64,000 bases of DNA from Rheinheimera oceanensis (GTDB lineage: Bacteria; Pseudomonadota; Gammaproteobacteria; Enterobacterales; Alteromonadaceae), in assembly GCF_018831085.1 (NCBI RefSeq), contig NZ_JAGPNM010000002.1, forward strand, positions 186,001 through 250,000. The letters run 5' to 3'. The translations under genes were made by a program, and so were the position numbers. Position 1 is the first letter of the stretch. Each line of letters opens with the position of its first letter. Below, in pieces: positions 17,966-27,137 of this stretch. The notes under the pieces were generated by a model that did not search any database, was not told where the DNA came from, and worked only from the letters and a program-made list of their open reading frames with translations.

Positions 17966-19585
17966 ATGTCAGGTTCCACATTGTCTGGTCTTAAACAGCT
18001 GGCAGCAAAACACTTTTCGTTACGCCAGGCGTTTAATACCGATCCCGGCCGGGCCAGCCGTTTTAGCACTGAAGCTTGTGGTATTACCCTTGATTACTCG
18101 AAAAACCTGATTGATGACCAAAGCTGGCAGGCGCTGCAACAACTGGCGGCACAAAGTAATATTAAGCCAGTGCTGCAGGCAATGCTGGCGGGCGACAAAA
18201 TTAACAACACCGAACAGCGCACAGTATGGCATACCATGCTGCGAAAAACTGATGTGACAGGGCTTGAGCTTGATGGCGAAGATATCGGTAGCGCTATCGC
18301 CGATTGCCGCGCCAGAATGACAGCGCTGGTCAGCCAGTTACACCGGGGTGAATATAAAGGTTACAGCGGCAAAGCCATAACTGATCTGATCTGGGTTGGC
18401 ATTGGTGGCTCGTTACTTGGCCCGCAAATGGCGGTAGAAGCATTAACACCTTATCACTGCAGCCCGGTTAAACTGCATTTTGCCGGTAATATTGATGGCG
18501 CTGTAGTATCCGATGTGGTGAAACACCTCGATCCGGCTACTACCCTGGTGTTTGTTGCGTCTAAATCATTCGGCACTGAAGAAACCAAGCAAAACGCGCT
18601 GGCAGTGCGCCAATGGTTTAAAGACAATGGTGCAGATGCCGCTGCTATTGCACGGCATTTCTGGGCTACGTCGTCTAATATTGCCGCAGCCGCAGAGTTT
18701 GGTATTGTCGAGCAAAATATTCTGCCGATGTGGGATTGGGTTGGCGGGCGTTACTCGTTATGGTCAGCCATTGGCTTGCCGGTAGCACTGATGATTGGCA
18801 ACGAACATTTTGCCCGGTTGCTTAACGGCGCTGAAGCCATGGACGAGCACTTTATCAACGCGCCGCAGGCTGAGAATATGCCACTGACACTGGCACTGCT
18901 GGGCATTTGGTACATTAACGGCTTTGGCTGCCAGGCGCAGGCTTTACTGCCGTACAGTCATTATCTGCGCTTGCTGCCCTCTTATGTGCAACAACTGGAC
19001 ATGGAGTCTAATGGCAAGAGCGTTGATACTAACGGCCAGCCATTAACTGACGCTACCGCACCGGTAATCTGGGGCGACGCCGGTACTAACGGCCAGCATG
19101 CCTACCATCAGTTATTGCACCAAAGCGCGCTGGCTGTGCCGGCCGATTTTATTTTGCCACTGAAACCGGCGCATAGCTTAACCGATCACCACCAGCGTTT
19201 GGCGGCGCATTGTTTTGCCCAGACACAGGCATTAATGCAGGGTAAAACACTGCAGGAAGCCACAGACGAATGCCTGGCAGCAGGTATGACGGCCCAACAG
19301 GCTGCAGAGTTAGCGCCGCATAAAGTATCACCGGGTAATAAGCCCAGCAATACTCTGCTATTGCCGGAATTATCGCCTTACTATGTTGGCGCTTTAATCG
19401 CGTTGTATGAGCATAAAGTATTTTGCCAGGGCGTGTTATGGCGCCTTAATTCGTTTGATCAGTGGGGGGTGGAGCTGGGCAAACAGCTGTCCGGCCCGAT
19501 TTATCAGGCATTAAGCGGAGCTGATGCCACTAAACTGGACAGTTCGACCCAGGCATTAGTTAAGGCATTTTTACAATCTAAGTAA
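17966..19585 (+). CDS. pgi: Glucose-6-phosphate isomerase
   Basis: Interconverts glucose-6-phosphate and fructose-6-phosphate. The 539-residue protein has the phosphoglucose isomerase signatures: the phosphate-binding GIGGSLLGPQMA, the catalytic Glu in DMESNGKSV, the histidine region GTNGQHAYHQLLHQ and the C-terminal FDQWGVELGKQL with the catalytic lysine. A GGGGAG ribosome binding site precedes the ATG. It is co-transcribed with tal. No terminator is evident directly after its stop. Confidence 0.97.
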   Translation: MSGSTLSGLKQLAAKHFSLRQAFNTDPGRASRFSTEACGITLDYSKNLIDDQSWQALQQLAAQSNIKPVLQAMLAGDKINNTEQRTVWHTMLRKTDVTGLELDGEDIGSAIADCRARMTALVSQLHRGEYKGYSGKAITDLIWVGIGGSLLGPQMAVEALTPYHCSPVKLHFAGNIDGAVVSDVVKHLDPATTLVFVASKSFGTEETKQNALAVRQWFKDNGADAAAIARHFWATSSNIAAAAEFGIVEQNILPMWDWVGGRYSLWSAIGLPVALMIGNEHFARLLNGAEAMDEHFINAPQAENMPLTLALLGIWYINGFGCQAQALLPYSHYLRLLPSYVQQLDMESNGKSVDTNGQPLTDATAPVIWGDAGTNGQHAYHQLLHQSALAVPADFILPLKPAHSLTDHHQRLAAHCFAQTQALMQGKTLQEATDECLAAGMTAQQAAELAPHKVSPGNKPSNTLLLPELSPYYVGALIALYEHKVFCQGVLWRLNSFDQWGVELGKQLSGPIYQALSGADATKLDSSTQALVKAFLQSK

Positions 19586-19671
19586 GCTAAATAATCTGGG
19601 CCTGTCATAGTGTTGTCACTTAGTTGTTTTATTTTGATGCAAAATGTGGTAAATCATTTGTTGAAAATAAC

Positions 19672-19692
19672 AACAACTATCGAACAACTATC
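19672..19692. repeat. Tandem AACAACTATC direct repeat upstream of the DUF3545 gene
   Basis: AACAACTATC occurs twice (19672-19681 and 19683-19692), offset by 11 bases, about one helical turn, directly ahead of the ribosome binding site GAGAGG. Just upstream, TTGTTG (19658-19663) and CAACAA (19671-19676) make an inverted repeat. The arrangement could be an operator. Confidence 0.45.
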
Positions 19693-19706
19693 AGAGAGGC
19701 CAAACT

Positions 19707-19880
19707 ATGGAAAGCTTCGAAGACTTACTGAATATGTTGGAACGCCCCGCCGCGAAACCGCGTACGGTAAAGCGTAAGTGGCGTGAAATTGAACAGCTCA
19801 AAGAGCGCCAGCGCCTGAAAAGGGAACTGAGCGATATTGACTGGACCATTGAACCTGAATTAGCTGATATCGAATTGTAA
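19707..19880 (+). CDS. Small DUF3545 family protein
   Basis: A 57-residue acidic/basic helical protein (starts MESFEDLLNMLERPAAKPR, ends TIEPELADIEL) that matches my recollection of the DUF3545 family found in Vibrio, Shewanella and Alteromonas. There is a central KRKWREIEQLKERQRLKREL helix rich in charged residues, no cysteine and no membrane segment. The ATG follows GAGAGG. It has its own leader with tandem repeats and a strong terminator directly after the stop, so it is a single-gene transcript. The function is unknown. Confidence 0.8.
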   Translation: MESFEDLLNMLERPAAKPRTVKRKWREIEQLKERQRLKRELSDIDWTIEPELADIEL

Positions 19881-19912
19881 AAAAACGCCCACTGGCAACA
19901 GCGGGCGTTTTT
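19881..19912. terminator. Bidirectional terminator between the DUF3545 gene and ung
   Basis: AAAAACGCCC (19881-19890) and GGGCGTTTTT (19903-19912) pair around a 12-base segment that itself partly pairs. A T-run follows on both strands, serving the plus-strand DUF3545 gene and the thr-ung operon on the minus strand. Confidence 0.85.
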
Positions 19913-19932
19913 TGCTTTTGAGCCAGATTGGA

Positions 19933-20589
19933 TTACAGCTGCCAGTTAACCGGGGTTTTACCTTGCTTAACCAGTAGCTCATTTGCCAGTTTAAAGTGGC
20001 CACAACCTAAAAAGCCGCGATGAGCAGACAGCGGTGACGGATGCGGTGCTTCCAGCACAAAATGGCGTTGCCGGTCGATCAGGCGGCCTTTTCTCTGCGC
20101 GTGTGAACCCCAAAGCAGAAATACAATACCTTGGCACTGTGCACTGATTTGGGCAATCACCTTATCGGTAAATTGCTCCCAACCTAAGTGACGGTGTGAA
20201 TTAGGCTCAGTTGCCACCACAGTAAGCACGGTATTAAGCAGCAATACCCCTTGCCGCGCCCAGCTTTCCAGACAGCCATGCTGCGGGATCTGAAAATCGG
20301 CATATTCCAGTGCCAGCTCTTTATACATATTTTGCAGTGATGGTGGCACCCGAACGCCCTGGCGCACAGAAAACGCCAGGCCATGCGCCTGGTTCGGTCC
20401 GTGATAAGGATCCTGCCCCAGGATCACCACTTTAAGGTTATCCGGCTCGGTTAGTTTAAAGGCATTAAATACATCACTTTCAGGCGGATATATCACCTGT
20501 CCGGCCTGACGCGCCTGTTTTACCTGCTCCAGCGTAGCAATAAAATAAGGTTGGGTTTTCTCCTGCCCTAACAGCTGTTGCCACGGCAT
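19933..20589 (-). CDS. ung: Uracil-DNA glycosylase
   Basis: Family-1 UDG that removes uracil from DNA. The 218-residue protein has the water-activating motif [18 protein letters not shown] and the DNA-intercalation motif [11 protein letters not shown]. Its ATG overlaps the thrC stop by one base (TGATG), so translation is coupled to the threonine operon and it is the last gene of a thrA-thrB-thrC-ung unit. Such a position would place a repair enzyme under threonine attenuation unless an internal promoter exists. Confidence 0.97.
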   Translation of the reverse strand: MPWQQLLGQEKTQPYFIATLEQVKQARQAGQVIYPPESDVFNAFKLTEPDNLKVVILGQDPYHGPNQAHGLAFSVRQGVRVPPSLQNMYKELALEYADFQIPQHGCLESWARQGVLLLNTVLTVVATEPNSHRHLGWEQFTDKVIAQISAQCQGIVFLLWGSHAQRKGRLIDRQRHFVLEAPHPSPLSAHRGFLGCGHFKLANELLVKQGKTPVNWQL

Positions 20590-21869
20590 CAGACTTGCTC
20601 CAGCTTTAACAGCTCTTGCTGCAACACGGTAAAATCTGCCGGAATGTCTTTACTCAGCCCCTGCTCTGAGGCACAGCGCGCCAACACTTCCGGCAAGGCT
20701 ATCGGGGTACCCAGAATATTTTCAACCTGCTCTTTAAACTTAGCCGGATGAGCAGTACCGAGGAAAATACCGTATTCGCCTTGCTGCAGGCTGCGTTTTA
20801 ATGCTTTAAAAGCCACCGCGGCATGCGGCTCGCTTAAATAGCCAAGCTGAGATAATTGCCGCACACCAAATACGGTGTCATCTTCGTCTACCATTACCGC
20901 CTCAATATCAGTGCGTTTAATGACGCCTTGTGCCAGTAATGCCTCTACTCTTGGCCAGTTGTTTGGTGCCGCAACATCCATCGCATTTGACAGTGTGGCA
21001 ACGGTTGTTTTTGGCTGCCAGTTACCACTGCGCCAATAACGCGGCACGGTGTCATTCGCATTAGTCGCCGCAACCATACGTTTAATGGGTAAGCCCAGCG
21101 CTTTGGCAATTAAACCGGCAGTTAAATTACCAAAGTTACCACTGGGCACCGCAATCACTATCTGGCTACGCTTATCGGCAGGCACTTGTGCTACCGCTTC
21201 AAAGTAATAGCAAATTTGGGCAAATAAACGGCTGATATTAATAGAATTAGCCGAGTTAATACTGAGTTTTTCTACCAGTGCTTTGTGATCAAACACCTGT
21301 TTCACCAGTGCCTGACACTGATCAAAATCGCCCTCTACCGCCAGCGTGGTGATATTTTCACCCAGCGTGGTAAACAGCTTTTCCTGTAACGGGCTGATTT
21401 TACCTTTAGGGAATAAAATCACCACCTGCACACCACTCTGGCGGTAAAAAGCATGCGCCACGGCCGCGCCGGTATCGCCCGACGTTGCCGTAACAATAGT
21501 GGTTTTCTTTCCGCCCTGCGCCTTTGCCAGCGCCTGCGCCATAAAGCGGCCGCCAAAATCTTTAAATGCCAGAGTCGGGCCGTGAAACAACTCAAGGCAA
21601 CTTACGTCGTCGGTTACCGGCACCAGTGGCGCAGGAAAAGTAAAAGCACTGCTAACCATCTGCGCAACTTCTGCCTGGCTTAATTCGTCACCGATTAACG
21701 CCTGTAAAATAACGCTACTGCGTTCAACTAAAGGCATATCCAGCAGTTTATCAATATCCAGTTCAGGCCAACTGGTGGGGAAAAATAAACCTTGCTGTTG
21801 CCCCAGCCCCTGGCGTACTGCCTGTAAAAAACTCACCTGCTCAGCAGGTACTTTAATATTTGTTAACAT
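20589..21869 (-). CDS. thrC: Threonine synthase
   Basis: PLP enzyme converting O-phosphohomoserine to threonine, the last step of the pathway. The 426-residue protein matches E. coli ThrC (428). The PLP lysine lies in [11 protein letters not shown], and the phosphate-binding loop is in [28 protein letters not shown] is also a family signature. It is 12 bases after thrB and overlaps ung by one base. Confidence 0.97.
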   Translation of the reverse strand: MLTNIKVPAEQVSFLQAVRQGLGQQQGLFFPTSWPELDIDKLLDMPLVERSSVILQALIGDELSQAEVAQMVSSAFTFPAPLVPVTDDVSCLELFHGPTLAFKDFGGRFMAQALAKAQGGKKTTIVTATSGDTGAAVAHAFYRQSGVQVVILFPKGKISPLQEKLFTTLGENITTLAVEGDFDQCQALVKQVFDHKALVEKLSINSANSINISRLFAQICYYFEAVAQVPADKRSQIVIAVPSGNFGNLTAGLIAKALGLPIKRMVAATNANDTVPRYWRSGNWQPKTTVATLSNAMDVAAPNNWPRVEALLAQGVIKRTDIEAVMVDEDDTVFGVRQLSQLGYLSEPHAAVAFKALKRSLQQGEYGIFLGTAHPAKFKEQVENILGTPIALPEVLARCASEQGLSKDIPADFTVLQQELLKLEQV

Positions 21870-21881
21870 CGTTATTCTTTC

Positions 21882-22832
21882 CTACAGCGTCCGTGCGCCA
21901 GCCAATGATAAGCGACAAATTTGTGTAGTCGCGTCCTGATTCTTTTCATAATGCCGCGATAAATAGCCAGCAGCAAGCTGAGCCTGCGCTTCATTGCGGC
22001 ATAATGCAAATAAGGTAGGGCCAGCCCCTGAGATACCCACATGCAACACCCCTTCAGCCATTAACGCGGCTCTTAGCGAAGGCAGTTCAGGTATCAGCGG
22101 TGTGCGCGCAGGCTCAGCCACCAAATCCTGCAAGGCTGCACCGGCGTCTGTTTCATCCCCAGCATACAGCGCACTGACAAAACGGCTTAACATACCGGCA
22201 AAAGCAATGCTGTGGGGCAAACTTAACTGCTGTGGCAATACTGCGCGTGCAGCCTTGGTCGATAGCACCGTGCCGGGGTAACTCAGTACCACCCGCCAGT
22301 GTTCAAACCAGGGTAAAGCACGACAAATATGCGGGCTTTGCGGCAACATCAGTTGCAGTCCCCCCAAATACGATGGTGCGACATTATCATAATGCACGCT
22401 GCCACTGACACCGCCTTCCGCCTGCGCCATCAGTTGCAACAATTCAGCTTCAGATAACGGTTTACCAAAGTATTCATTAAATGCATAACAAGCTACAACT
22501 ATTGAACAGGCACTTGAACCCAGGCCACTTCCCACCGGCAGGTTTTTATGCAACCGCAGCGCCAGGCGCGGTAAGGTACGCCCCAGCTTTTGTTCAAAGG
22601 CATAAAAGCAGCTGAGTACCAGATTATCCGTAGTGTTTGCCGGTAACTGATGCAGATACCGGCCAACAATATCTAAGCTCAGCTCTGCCTGCTCAGCGCA
22701 AATATCCAGTACATCGCCAAATAATTCACCATTTACCGGCTCAAAAGCAGCACCTAACAGGTCAAAACCAACCGAGAAATTACCGGTAGAGGCCGGGGCG
22801 TAATAACGCTTTACATAAGAAAACTGCTGCAT
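21882..22832 (-). CDS. thrB: Homoserine kinase
   Basis: GHMP-family kinase that makes O-phosphohomoserine from homoserine and ATP. The 316-residue product has the ATP-binding loop LPVGSGLGSSACSIV and the C-terminal GHMP motif HVGISGAGPTLFAL. It lies 5 bases downstream of thrA and 12 upstream of thrC in the thr operon. Confidence 0.97.
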   Translation of the reverse strand: MQQFSYVKRYYAPASTGNFSVGFDLLGAAFEPVNGELFGDVLDICAEQAELSLDIVGRYLHQLPANTTDNLVLSCFYAFEQKLGRTLPRLALRLHKNLPVGSGLGSSACSIVVACYAFNEYFGKPLSEAELLQLMAQAEGGVSGSVHYDNVAPSYLGGLQLMLPQSPHICRALPWFEHWRVVLSYPGTVLSTKAARAVLPQQLSLPHSIAFAGMLSRFVSALYAGDETDAGAALQDLVAEPARTPLIPELPSLRAALMAEGVLHVGISGAGPTLFALCRNEAQAQLAAGYLSRHYEKNQDATTQICRLSLAGARTL

Positions 22833-22837
22833 CGTTA

Positions 22838-25297
22838 TTACACCTGTTGTTGCCAGCCGAGGGTACGCATAATATCGCTGAATACCCCTGCTGATGTTAC
22901 CGCCGCACCGGCACCATAACCACGCAGTACAAACGGAATAGGCTGGTAATAACGGGTATGAATAGCCAGCGCATTTTCACCGTCTTTCACTTTGGCCAGC
23001 GGATGGTCTGCCGCCAGCGCCTTAATCGCTACCCGGCATTTGCCGTCTGCAATTTCGCCGATGTACCTCAGTACTTTACCTTCGGCTTTGGCGGCGTCAA
23101 TCCGTTTGGCAAAGTTGTTATCAAGCTGCGGTAAGGCAGCGATAAAATCATCTGTGCTGGCACCTGCAGCAAAATCTGCCGGCAATACCGATTCTACCTC
23201 AACATCGCTAAGCTCCAGCGCCATGCCAGCTTCACGCGCCAGAATTAACAGCTTGCGCGCAACATCCATGCCGGATAAGTCATCGCGCGGATCCGGCTCG
23301 GTAAAGCCCATTGCCCGGGCTTTTTTAGTGACATCAGACAGGCTGACACCAGCCTCAAGCTCGCCAAAAATATAAGATAACGAGCCTGATAATATCCCTT
23401 CAAAGGCCAGCAATTCGTCACCGGCATTGAGTAACCCCTGTAAAGTATCAATAACCGGTAAACCGGCACCAACTGTGGTTTCATACAAAAACCGGCGCCG
23501 ATGTTGCTGTGCCAGCTGTCGCAGTTGCTGGTAATAAGCATAAGAAGCCGTATTGGCTTTTTTATTTGGGGTTACTACATGAAAGCCCGCAGCAATAAAA
23601 TCTGCGTACTGCGCAGCCACCTGCTCTGAGCTGGTGCAATCTACCAATACCGGATTAGTCAGATGATGTTGCCGGGCAAACTGGTTCAGTGTATCCAGAG
23701 AAAACGCCTGTTTCGCCTCTGCCAGCTGTGGCTGCCACTGCGATAAATCAATACCGTCACTGTGCAACAACACCGCCTTGCTATTGGCTATGCCGTACAC
23801 CGTTACTTTAACCTGGCGGCTATGCAAAAAAGCCTGCTGGCGCTGAATTTGCTGCAGCAGCTCGCTACCTACCACACCGCAGCCAACCAGAAACACATCA
23901 ATACTGGGGATATGGCTGAAAAAGTTTTCATGGCACACTTTTACCGCGTTTTTACAGGCTGCCTGCTCAATAACCGCCGAAATAGAACGCTCGCTGCTAT
24001 CCTGCGCTATAGCAACAACATTAACCCGCGCCTGCGCCAGCGAAGCAAAAAACTTCGCTGCAACACCACGGTGCTGGCGCATACCGTCACCAACCAGGCT
24101 GACAATGGCCATGTCAGACAAAATACTCAGCGGGCGCAGCAAACCGGTTTGCAATTCTAATTCAAACTCTTGTTGCAGGGCATTTTTGGCTGCCGTTAAA
24201 TGCAACTGCGGCACGCAAAAGCTGATGCTGAATTCTGATGATGACTGAGTGATCAGGCTGACAGAAATATGCGCCCGAGCCATTGAAGCAAATACCCGGC
24301 TCGCCATTCCCACCACACCTTTTAAACCCGGGCCCGATACCGTAACCAGCGCCAGATGCTCAAGGCTGGAAATACCTTTAACCAAGGCATCACCTTCACC
24401 GTTATTATCTATACAGGTGCCTGGCGCTGATGGATTAAGGGTGTTTTTAATAAAACAGGTAATATTGTACCGCGCCAGTGGGCCTATAGTTTTCGGGTGT
24501 AATACCTTGGCACCAAAATATGATAACTCCATTGCTTCGTCGTAAGACAATCGGTCAATTAGCTTGGCATTTTTGACCTGGCGTGGATCAGCGCTATAGA
24601 CACCATCTACGTCGGTCCAAATCTCGCAGGCGCTGGCGCGGATACTGGCGGCAACAATAGCACCGGAGTAATCAGAGCCGTTACGCCCCAGCAAGCATGT
24701 TTCGCCCTGTGCATTACTGGAAACAAAACCGGCAATCACGTACACCTGTGCACTCTGGCTGGCAATAGCATGTTGTAACGTCAGTTCTGATGCAGCAATA
24801 TCTGCCGTGGCGTTTAAATAATCACCGCTGCTTTTCACCAGTTTTACACCATCCAGTGCAACCACCTGCAGCTGTTTAGCACTTAAGAGCGCAGTCATCA
24901 GGGCAACGCTGAATTGCTCGCCCAACCCCAGAATTTGCGCTTTAATATGGTCCGGACAATGTCTGAGTAACTGAATACCGGTAAGCTGGGCCTGCAATTG
25001 CTTATGTTGCTGGCTGATAACCTCTTTTAAACCGCTTAATTCCGCTGTGGGAAATAACGCCAGAGCTTCGCTGGCCAGCGCCTGATAGCGCTGCTGCAAC
25101 TGCAGCAATAACGGGCTGAAATCCGACCCCAAATAAGCTAAATCGGTTAGCTCAACCAGCGTATTGGTTACGCCCTGCGGCGCTGATAACACCAGACAAA
25201 TACTGTCTGTTGCCGTTTGCTGTTGCGCTATCTGTGCAACCCCGGCAAAACGGCTTACTGACGCCAGTGACGATCCGCCAAACTTGAGCACCCTCAT
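22838..25297 (-). CDS. thrA: Bifunctional aspartokinase I / homoserine dehydrogenase I
   Basis: An 819-residue fusion that catalyses the first and third steps from aspartate to threonine. Aspartokinase domain at about 1-290 (KFGGSSLA start, GRNGSDYSGAIVAA), two ACT regulatory domains at about 310-460 (VSGPGLKGVVGMASRVFA; AIAQDSSERSISAV) for threonine feedback, then homoserine dehydrogenase from about 465 with the NAD(P) fold VFLVGCGVVGSELLQQI and the catalytic region GILSGSLSYIFGEL. Length equals E. coli ThrA (820). The gene is preceded by a leader peptide and attenuator. Confidence 0.97.
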   Translation of the reverse strand: MRVLKFGGSSLASVSRFAGVAQIAQQQTATDSICLVLSAPQGVTNTLVELTDLAYLGSDFSPLLLQLQQRYQALASEALALFPTAELSGLKEVISQQHKQLQAQLTGIQLLRHCPDHIKAQILGLGEQFSVALMTALLSAKQLQVVALDGVKLVKSSGDYLNATADIAASELTLQHAIASQSAQVYVIAGFVSSNAQGETCLLGRNGSDYSGAIVAASIRASACEIWTDVDGVYSADPRQVKNAKLIDRLSYDEAMELSYFGAKVLHPKTIGPLARYNITCFIKNTLNPSAPGTCIDNNGEGDALVKGISSLEHLALVTVSGPGLKGVVGMASRVFASMARAHISVSLITQSSSEFSISFCVPQLHLTAAKNALQQEFELELQTGLLRPLSILSDMAIVSLVGDGMRQHRGVAAKFFASLAQARVNVVAIAQDSSERSISAVIEQAACKNAVKVCHENFFSHIPSIDVFLVGCGVVGSELLQQIQRQQAFLHSRQVKVTVYGIANSKAVLLHSDGIDLSQWQPQLAEAKQAFSLDTLNQFARQHHLTNPVLVDCTSSEQVAAQYADFIAAGFHVVTPNKKANTASYAYYQQLRQLAQQHRRRFLYETTVGAGLPVIDTLQGLLNAGDELLAFEGILSGSLSYIFGELEAGVSLSDVTKKARAMGFTEPDPRDDLSGMDVARKLLILAREAGMALELSDVEVESVLPADFAAGASTDDFIAALPQLDNNFAKRIDAAKAEGKVLRYIGEIADGKCRVAIKALAADHPLAKVKDGENALAIHTRYYQPIPFVLRGYGAGAAVTSAGVFSDIMRTLGWQQQV

Positions 25298-25383
25298 TTT
25301 AAACTCCTTCGCTTAATTTACTGTTATTGTCAGTTATCGCGAGACCTGGTTATTCGGCAACAGCTCCGCATAACAGAGCCAAA

Positions 25384-25421
25384 AAAAAGACCCGTGACAT
25401 TTGAGGTCACGGGTCTTTTTT
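25384..25421 (-). terminator. thr operon attenuator
   Basis: On the minus strand, GACCCGTGAC and GTCACGGGTC (25406-25415 and 25389-25398) form a perfect 10-bp GC-rich stem, extended by flanking A/T pairs, followed by a run of eight T (25388-25381). It lies between the leader peptide stop and thrA, the classical attenuator position. Confidence 0.93.
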
Positions 25422-25444
25422 ACAGACAACACACCGCCGACCTC

Positions 25445-25504
25445 CTACCCCGAAGGGTTGGTGGTAATAATAATGGTGGTGAGTGTCGTGGTTTTTATTT
25501 TCAT
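25445..25504 (-). CDS. thrL: thr operon leader peptide
   Basis: A 19-codon reading frame, MKIKTTTLTTIIITTNPSG, with seven Thr and four Ile codons. Such runs make ribosomes stall when charged tRNA-Thr or tRNA-Ile is scarce, which prevents the downstream terminator from forming. E. coli ThrL has the same design and length class (21 residues). It lies directly between a sigma-70-like promoter and the attenuator, so the call is strong despite its small size. Confidence 0.93.
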   Translation of the reverse strand: MKIKTTTLTTIIITTNPSG

Positions 25505-25510
25505 GGCTTC

Positions 25511-25540
25511 ACTATGCACAGACTTGTAGACGTCTGTCAA
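25511..25540 (-). promoter_or_regulatory. thr operon promoter with spacer palindrome
   Basis: TTGACA (25540-25535) and CATAGT (25516-25511) are separated by 18 bases on the minus strand, 6 bases before the thrL ATG. The inverted repeat ACAGAC/GTCTGT (25518-25523 and 25532-25537) fills the spacer and overlaps the -35 box, suggesting an operator. Confidence 0.65.
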
Positions 25541-25560
25541 CGGCTAATTTTTAGCTGTGA

Positions 25561-26523
25561 TTATTTTACCTTTTTAAGGTACCCTTCCAGCTCAGGCTGG
25601 TAAACAACCGCTCTGTTGCGTCCCTGACGTTTGGCACAGTACAGCGCTGTGTCGGCGCGCCGGATCAGCTCATCAATGCTTTGGTCAAAATAAGACACCA
25701 CACCAATACTGATTGTGGCTTTAAGTGTCTGCTGGTTGTACAACATTTTATGCCGGGCGACAGTGTCGCAAATCCGGTTAGCCACTTGCAATGCACCTGT
25801 CATGCCGGTATCAGGTAAGATAACGCCAAATTCCTCGCCGCCATAACGGCCGAATAAATCTGTGTCTCTGAGTAATGAACCAATTAAACGGGACAATTCA
25901 ACCAACACAAAATCGCCGCCCTGGTGACCATATTGATCATTAATATCTTTAAATTTATCCAGGTCAAACAACAACAAAGATAGCGGATGCTGATAACGCC
26001 CGGCACGCTGAATTTCATATCCCAGCTGCTGCTGCCAGTAGCGGCGGTTATACACCCCGGTTAAACCGTCGGTGCGGTTAGCGTGTTCCAGTTGCATGAC
26101 ACTTTGCTGCAATTGCTGCTGATACACATAAGCGTCGGTAGCATCTTCAATCAACAAACAAATGTAGCGCGATACGCCATCAGGCGCAGTAAGAGGCAGC
26201 ATACTGCAGTTCTGCGCCATATACTGGCTGTCACTGCTAAGGGGCCGCAGGTGGGCAAGTTTAATAATGTACTGTCGCTGCTCCCAACTGCTAAACGCCG
26301 GTACCTGCAAATGCAATACGCTGTCCAGTTTGCGCTTGAGCCAGGCTATCGGTAAATCTGCAAACACATCTTCCAGTAAGTTACCCTGTACTTTAGCCAG
26401 ATCAAGCTCAGCACGCCGGGCAATAAACTGGTTAAAAAATACCACCCGGTATTGCGCATCCAATACCAGCACACCGGTATTAAGCTGAGTGAGTAAAGGT
26501 TGCAGAAGCCAGTCCAGTTGCAT
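25561..26523 (-). CDS. PAS-GGDEF diguanylate cyclase
   Basis: Makes cyclic di-GMP from two GTP. The 320-residue protein has an N-terminal PAS-like domain (about 1-130, LNTGVLVLDAQYRVVFFNQF), a short linker helix and a GGDEF domain (about 155-320). The active loop is GGEEF, compatible with activity, and an RDTD sequence precedes it at the RxxD I-site position, so product inhibition is expected. The ATG at 26523 overlaps the CheC-like gene stop by one base. A TTG one codon upstream is a possible alternative. It is the third gene of a CheY-CheC-GGDEF operon, whose order suggests phospho-relay to c-di-GMP output. It ends just before the thr promoter. Confidence 0.9.
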   Translation of the reverse strand: MQLDWLLQPLLTQLNTGVLVLDAQYRVVFFNQFIARRAELDLAKVQGNLLEDVFADLPIAWLKRKLDSVLHLQVPAFSSWEQRQYIIKLAHLRPLSSDSQYMAQNCSMLPLTAPDGVSRYICLLIEDATDAYVYQQQLQQSVMQLEHANRTDGLTGVYNRRYWQQQLGYEIQRAGRYQHPLSLLLFDLDKFKDINDQYGHQGGDFVLVELSRLIGSLLRDTDLFGRYGGEEFGVILPDTGMTGALQVANRICDTVARHKMLYNQQTLKATISIGVVSYFDQSIDELIRRADTALYCAKRQGRNRAVVYQPELEGYLKKVK

Positions 26524-27137
26524 CAAAATTCTGCCAGAATGTTATCCAGCGTCTGACGCAGCCGCAATACCGCCTCTCCGGGAATAAGCAGAATCATGTC
26601 GCAGTTGAAACTGTAATCGGTTAACTGATAACGGATATCAACCTGCAGTGCCAATTGCCACTGCTCAGCCGTGTAGGCCAGTTTGTCAGCAAAATACTGA
26701 TCGCGGCTTGATAAAATACGGGGCGCAGCGTAAGAAAAACTATTTTCCAGTTGCTCTGCCAGCCCGCTTAAAAAGGTGGTTGTCAGCACTGAGCTGATAT
26801 CGGTCAACATTTCAGCTTCAGAAACGGCATCATCGCTGTAACCCAGCAAGCGGGCAATAACCCCGGCATTGGCCAGCTGGTACAGCATAATGGTTTCACC
26901 GCGCAGCCCCTGATCACCAAAAAAACCCAGGCTTACCAATGTTGCGCTTTGTTGCTGATAGCGGTTGGCAAAATGCTGCGATAACAGTGTGGCCTCTACC
27001 AGAGCAATAGACGGCACCTGCAAATGCACAAAAGTACCGAGGTAACGCGCCAGCTTGTCACTGGCCTGCCCCATAGCCACATTGACCAACTCTTGCAGGC
27101 AATCACGCTGTACATCACTGAAATGCAGTTCTGTCAT
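26523..27137 (-). CDS. CheC-like phosphatase family protein
   Basis: A 204-residue soluble protein of the CheC/CheX/FliY type, which dephosphorylates CheY-like receivers. The first active-site helix is intact: E16-LV-N19 in LQELVNVAMGQASDKLA. The second repeat (DISSVLTTTFLSGLAEQL, about 113-130) keeps the helix but has Asp and Ser in place of Glu and Asn, so only one catalytic site looks complete. The gene overlaps the receiver gene before it by four bases and the GGDEF gene after it by one, so the receiver is its probable substrate. Confidence 0.75.
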   Translation of the reverse strand: MTELHFSDVQRDCLQELVNVAMGQASDKLARYLGTFVHLQVPSIALVEATLLSQHFANRYQQQSATLVSLGFFGDQGLRGETIMLYQLANAGVIARLLGYSDDAVSEAEMLTDISSVLTTTFLSGLAEQLENSFSYAAPRILSSRDQYFADKLAYTAEQWQLALQVDIRYQLTDYSFNCDMILLIPGEAVLRLRQTLDNILAEF

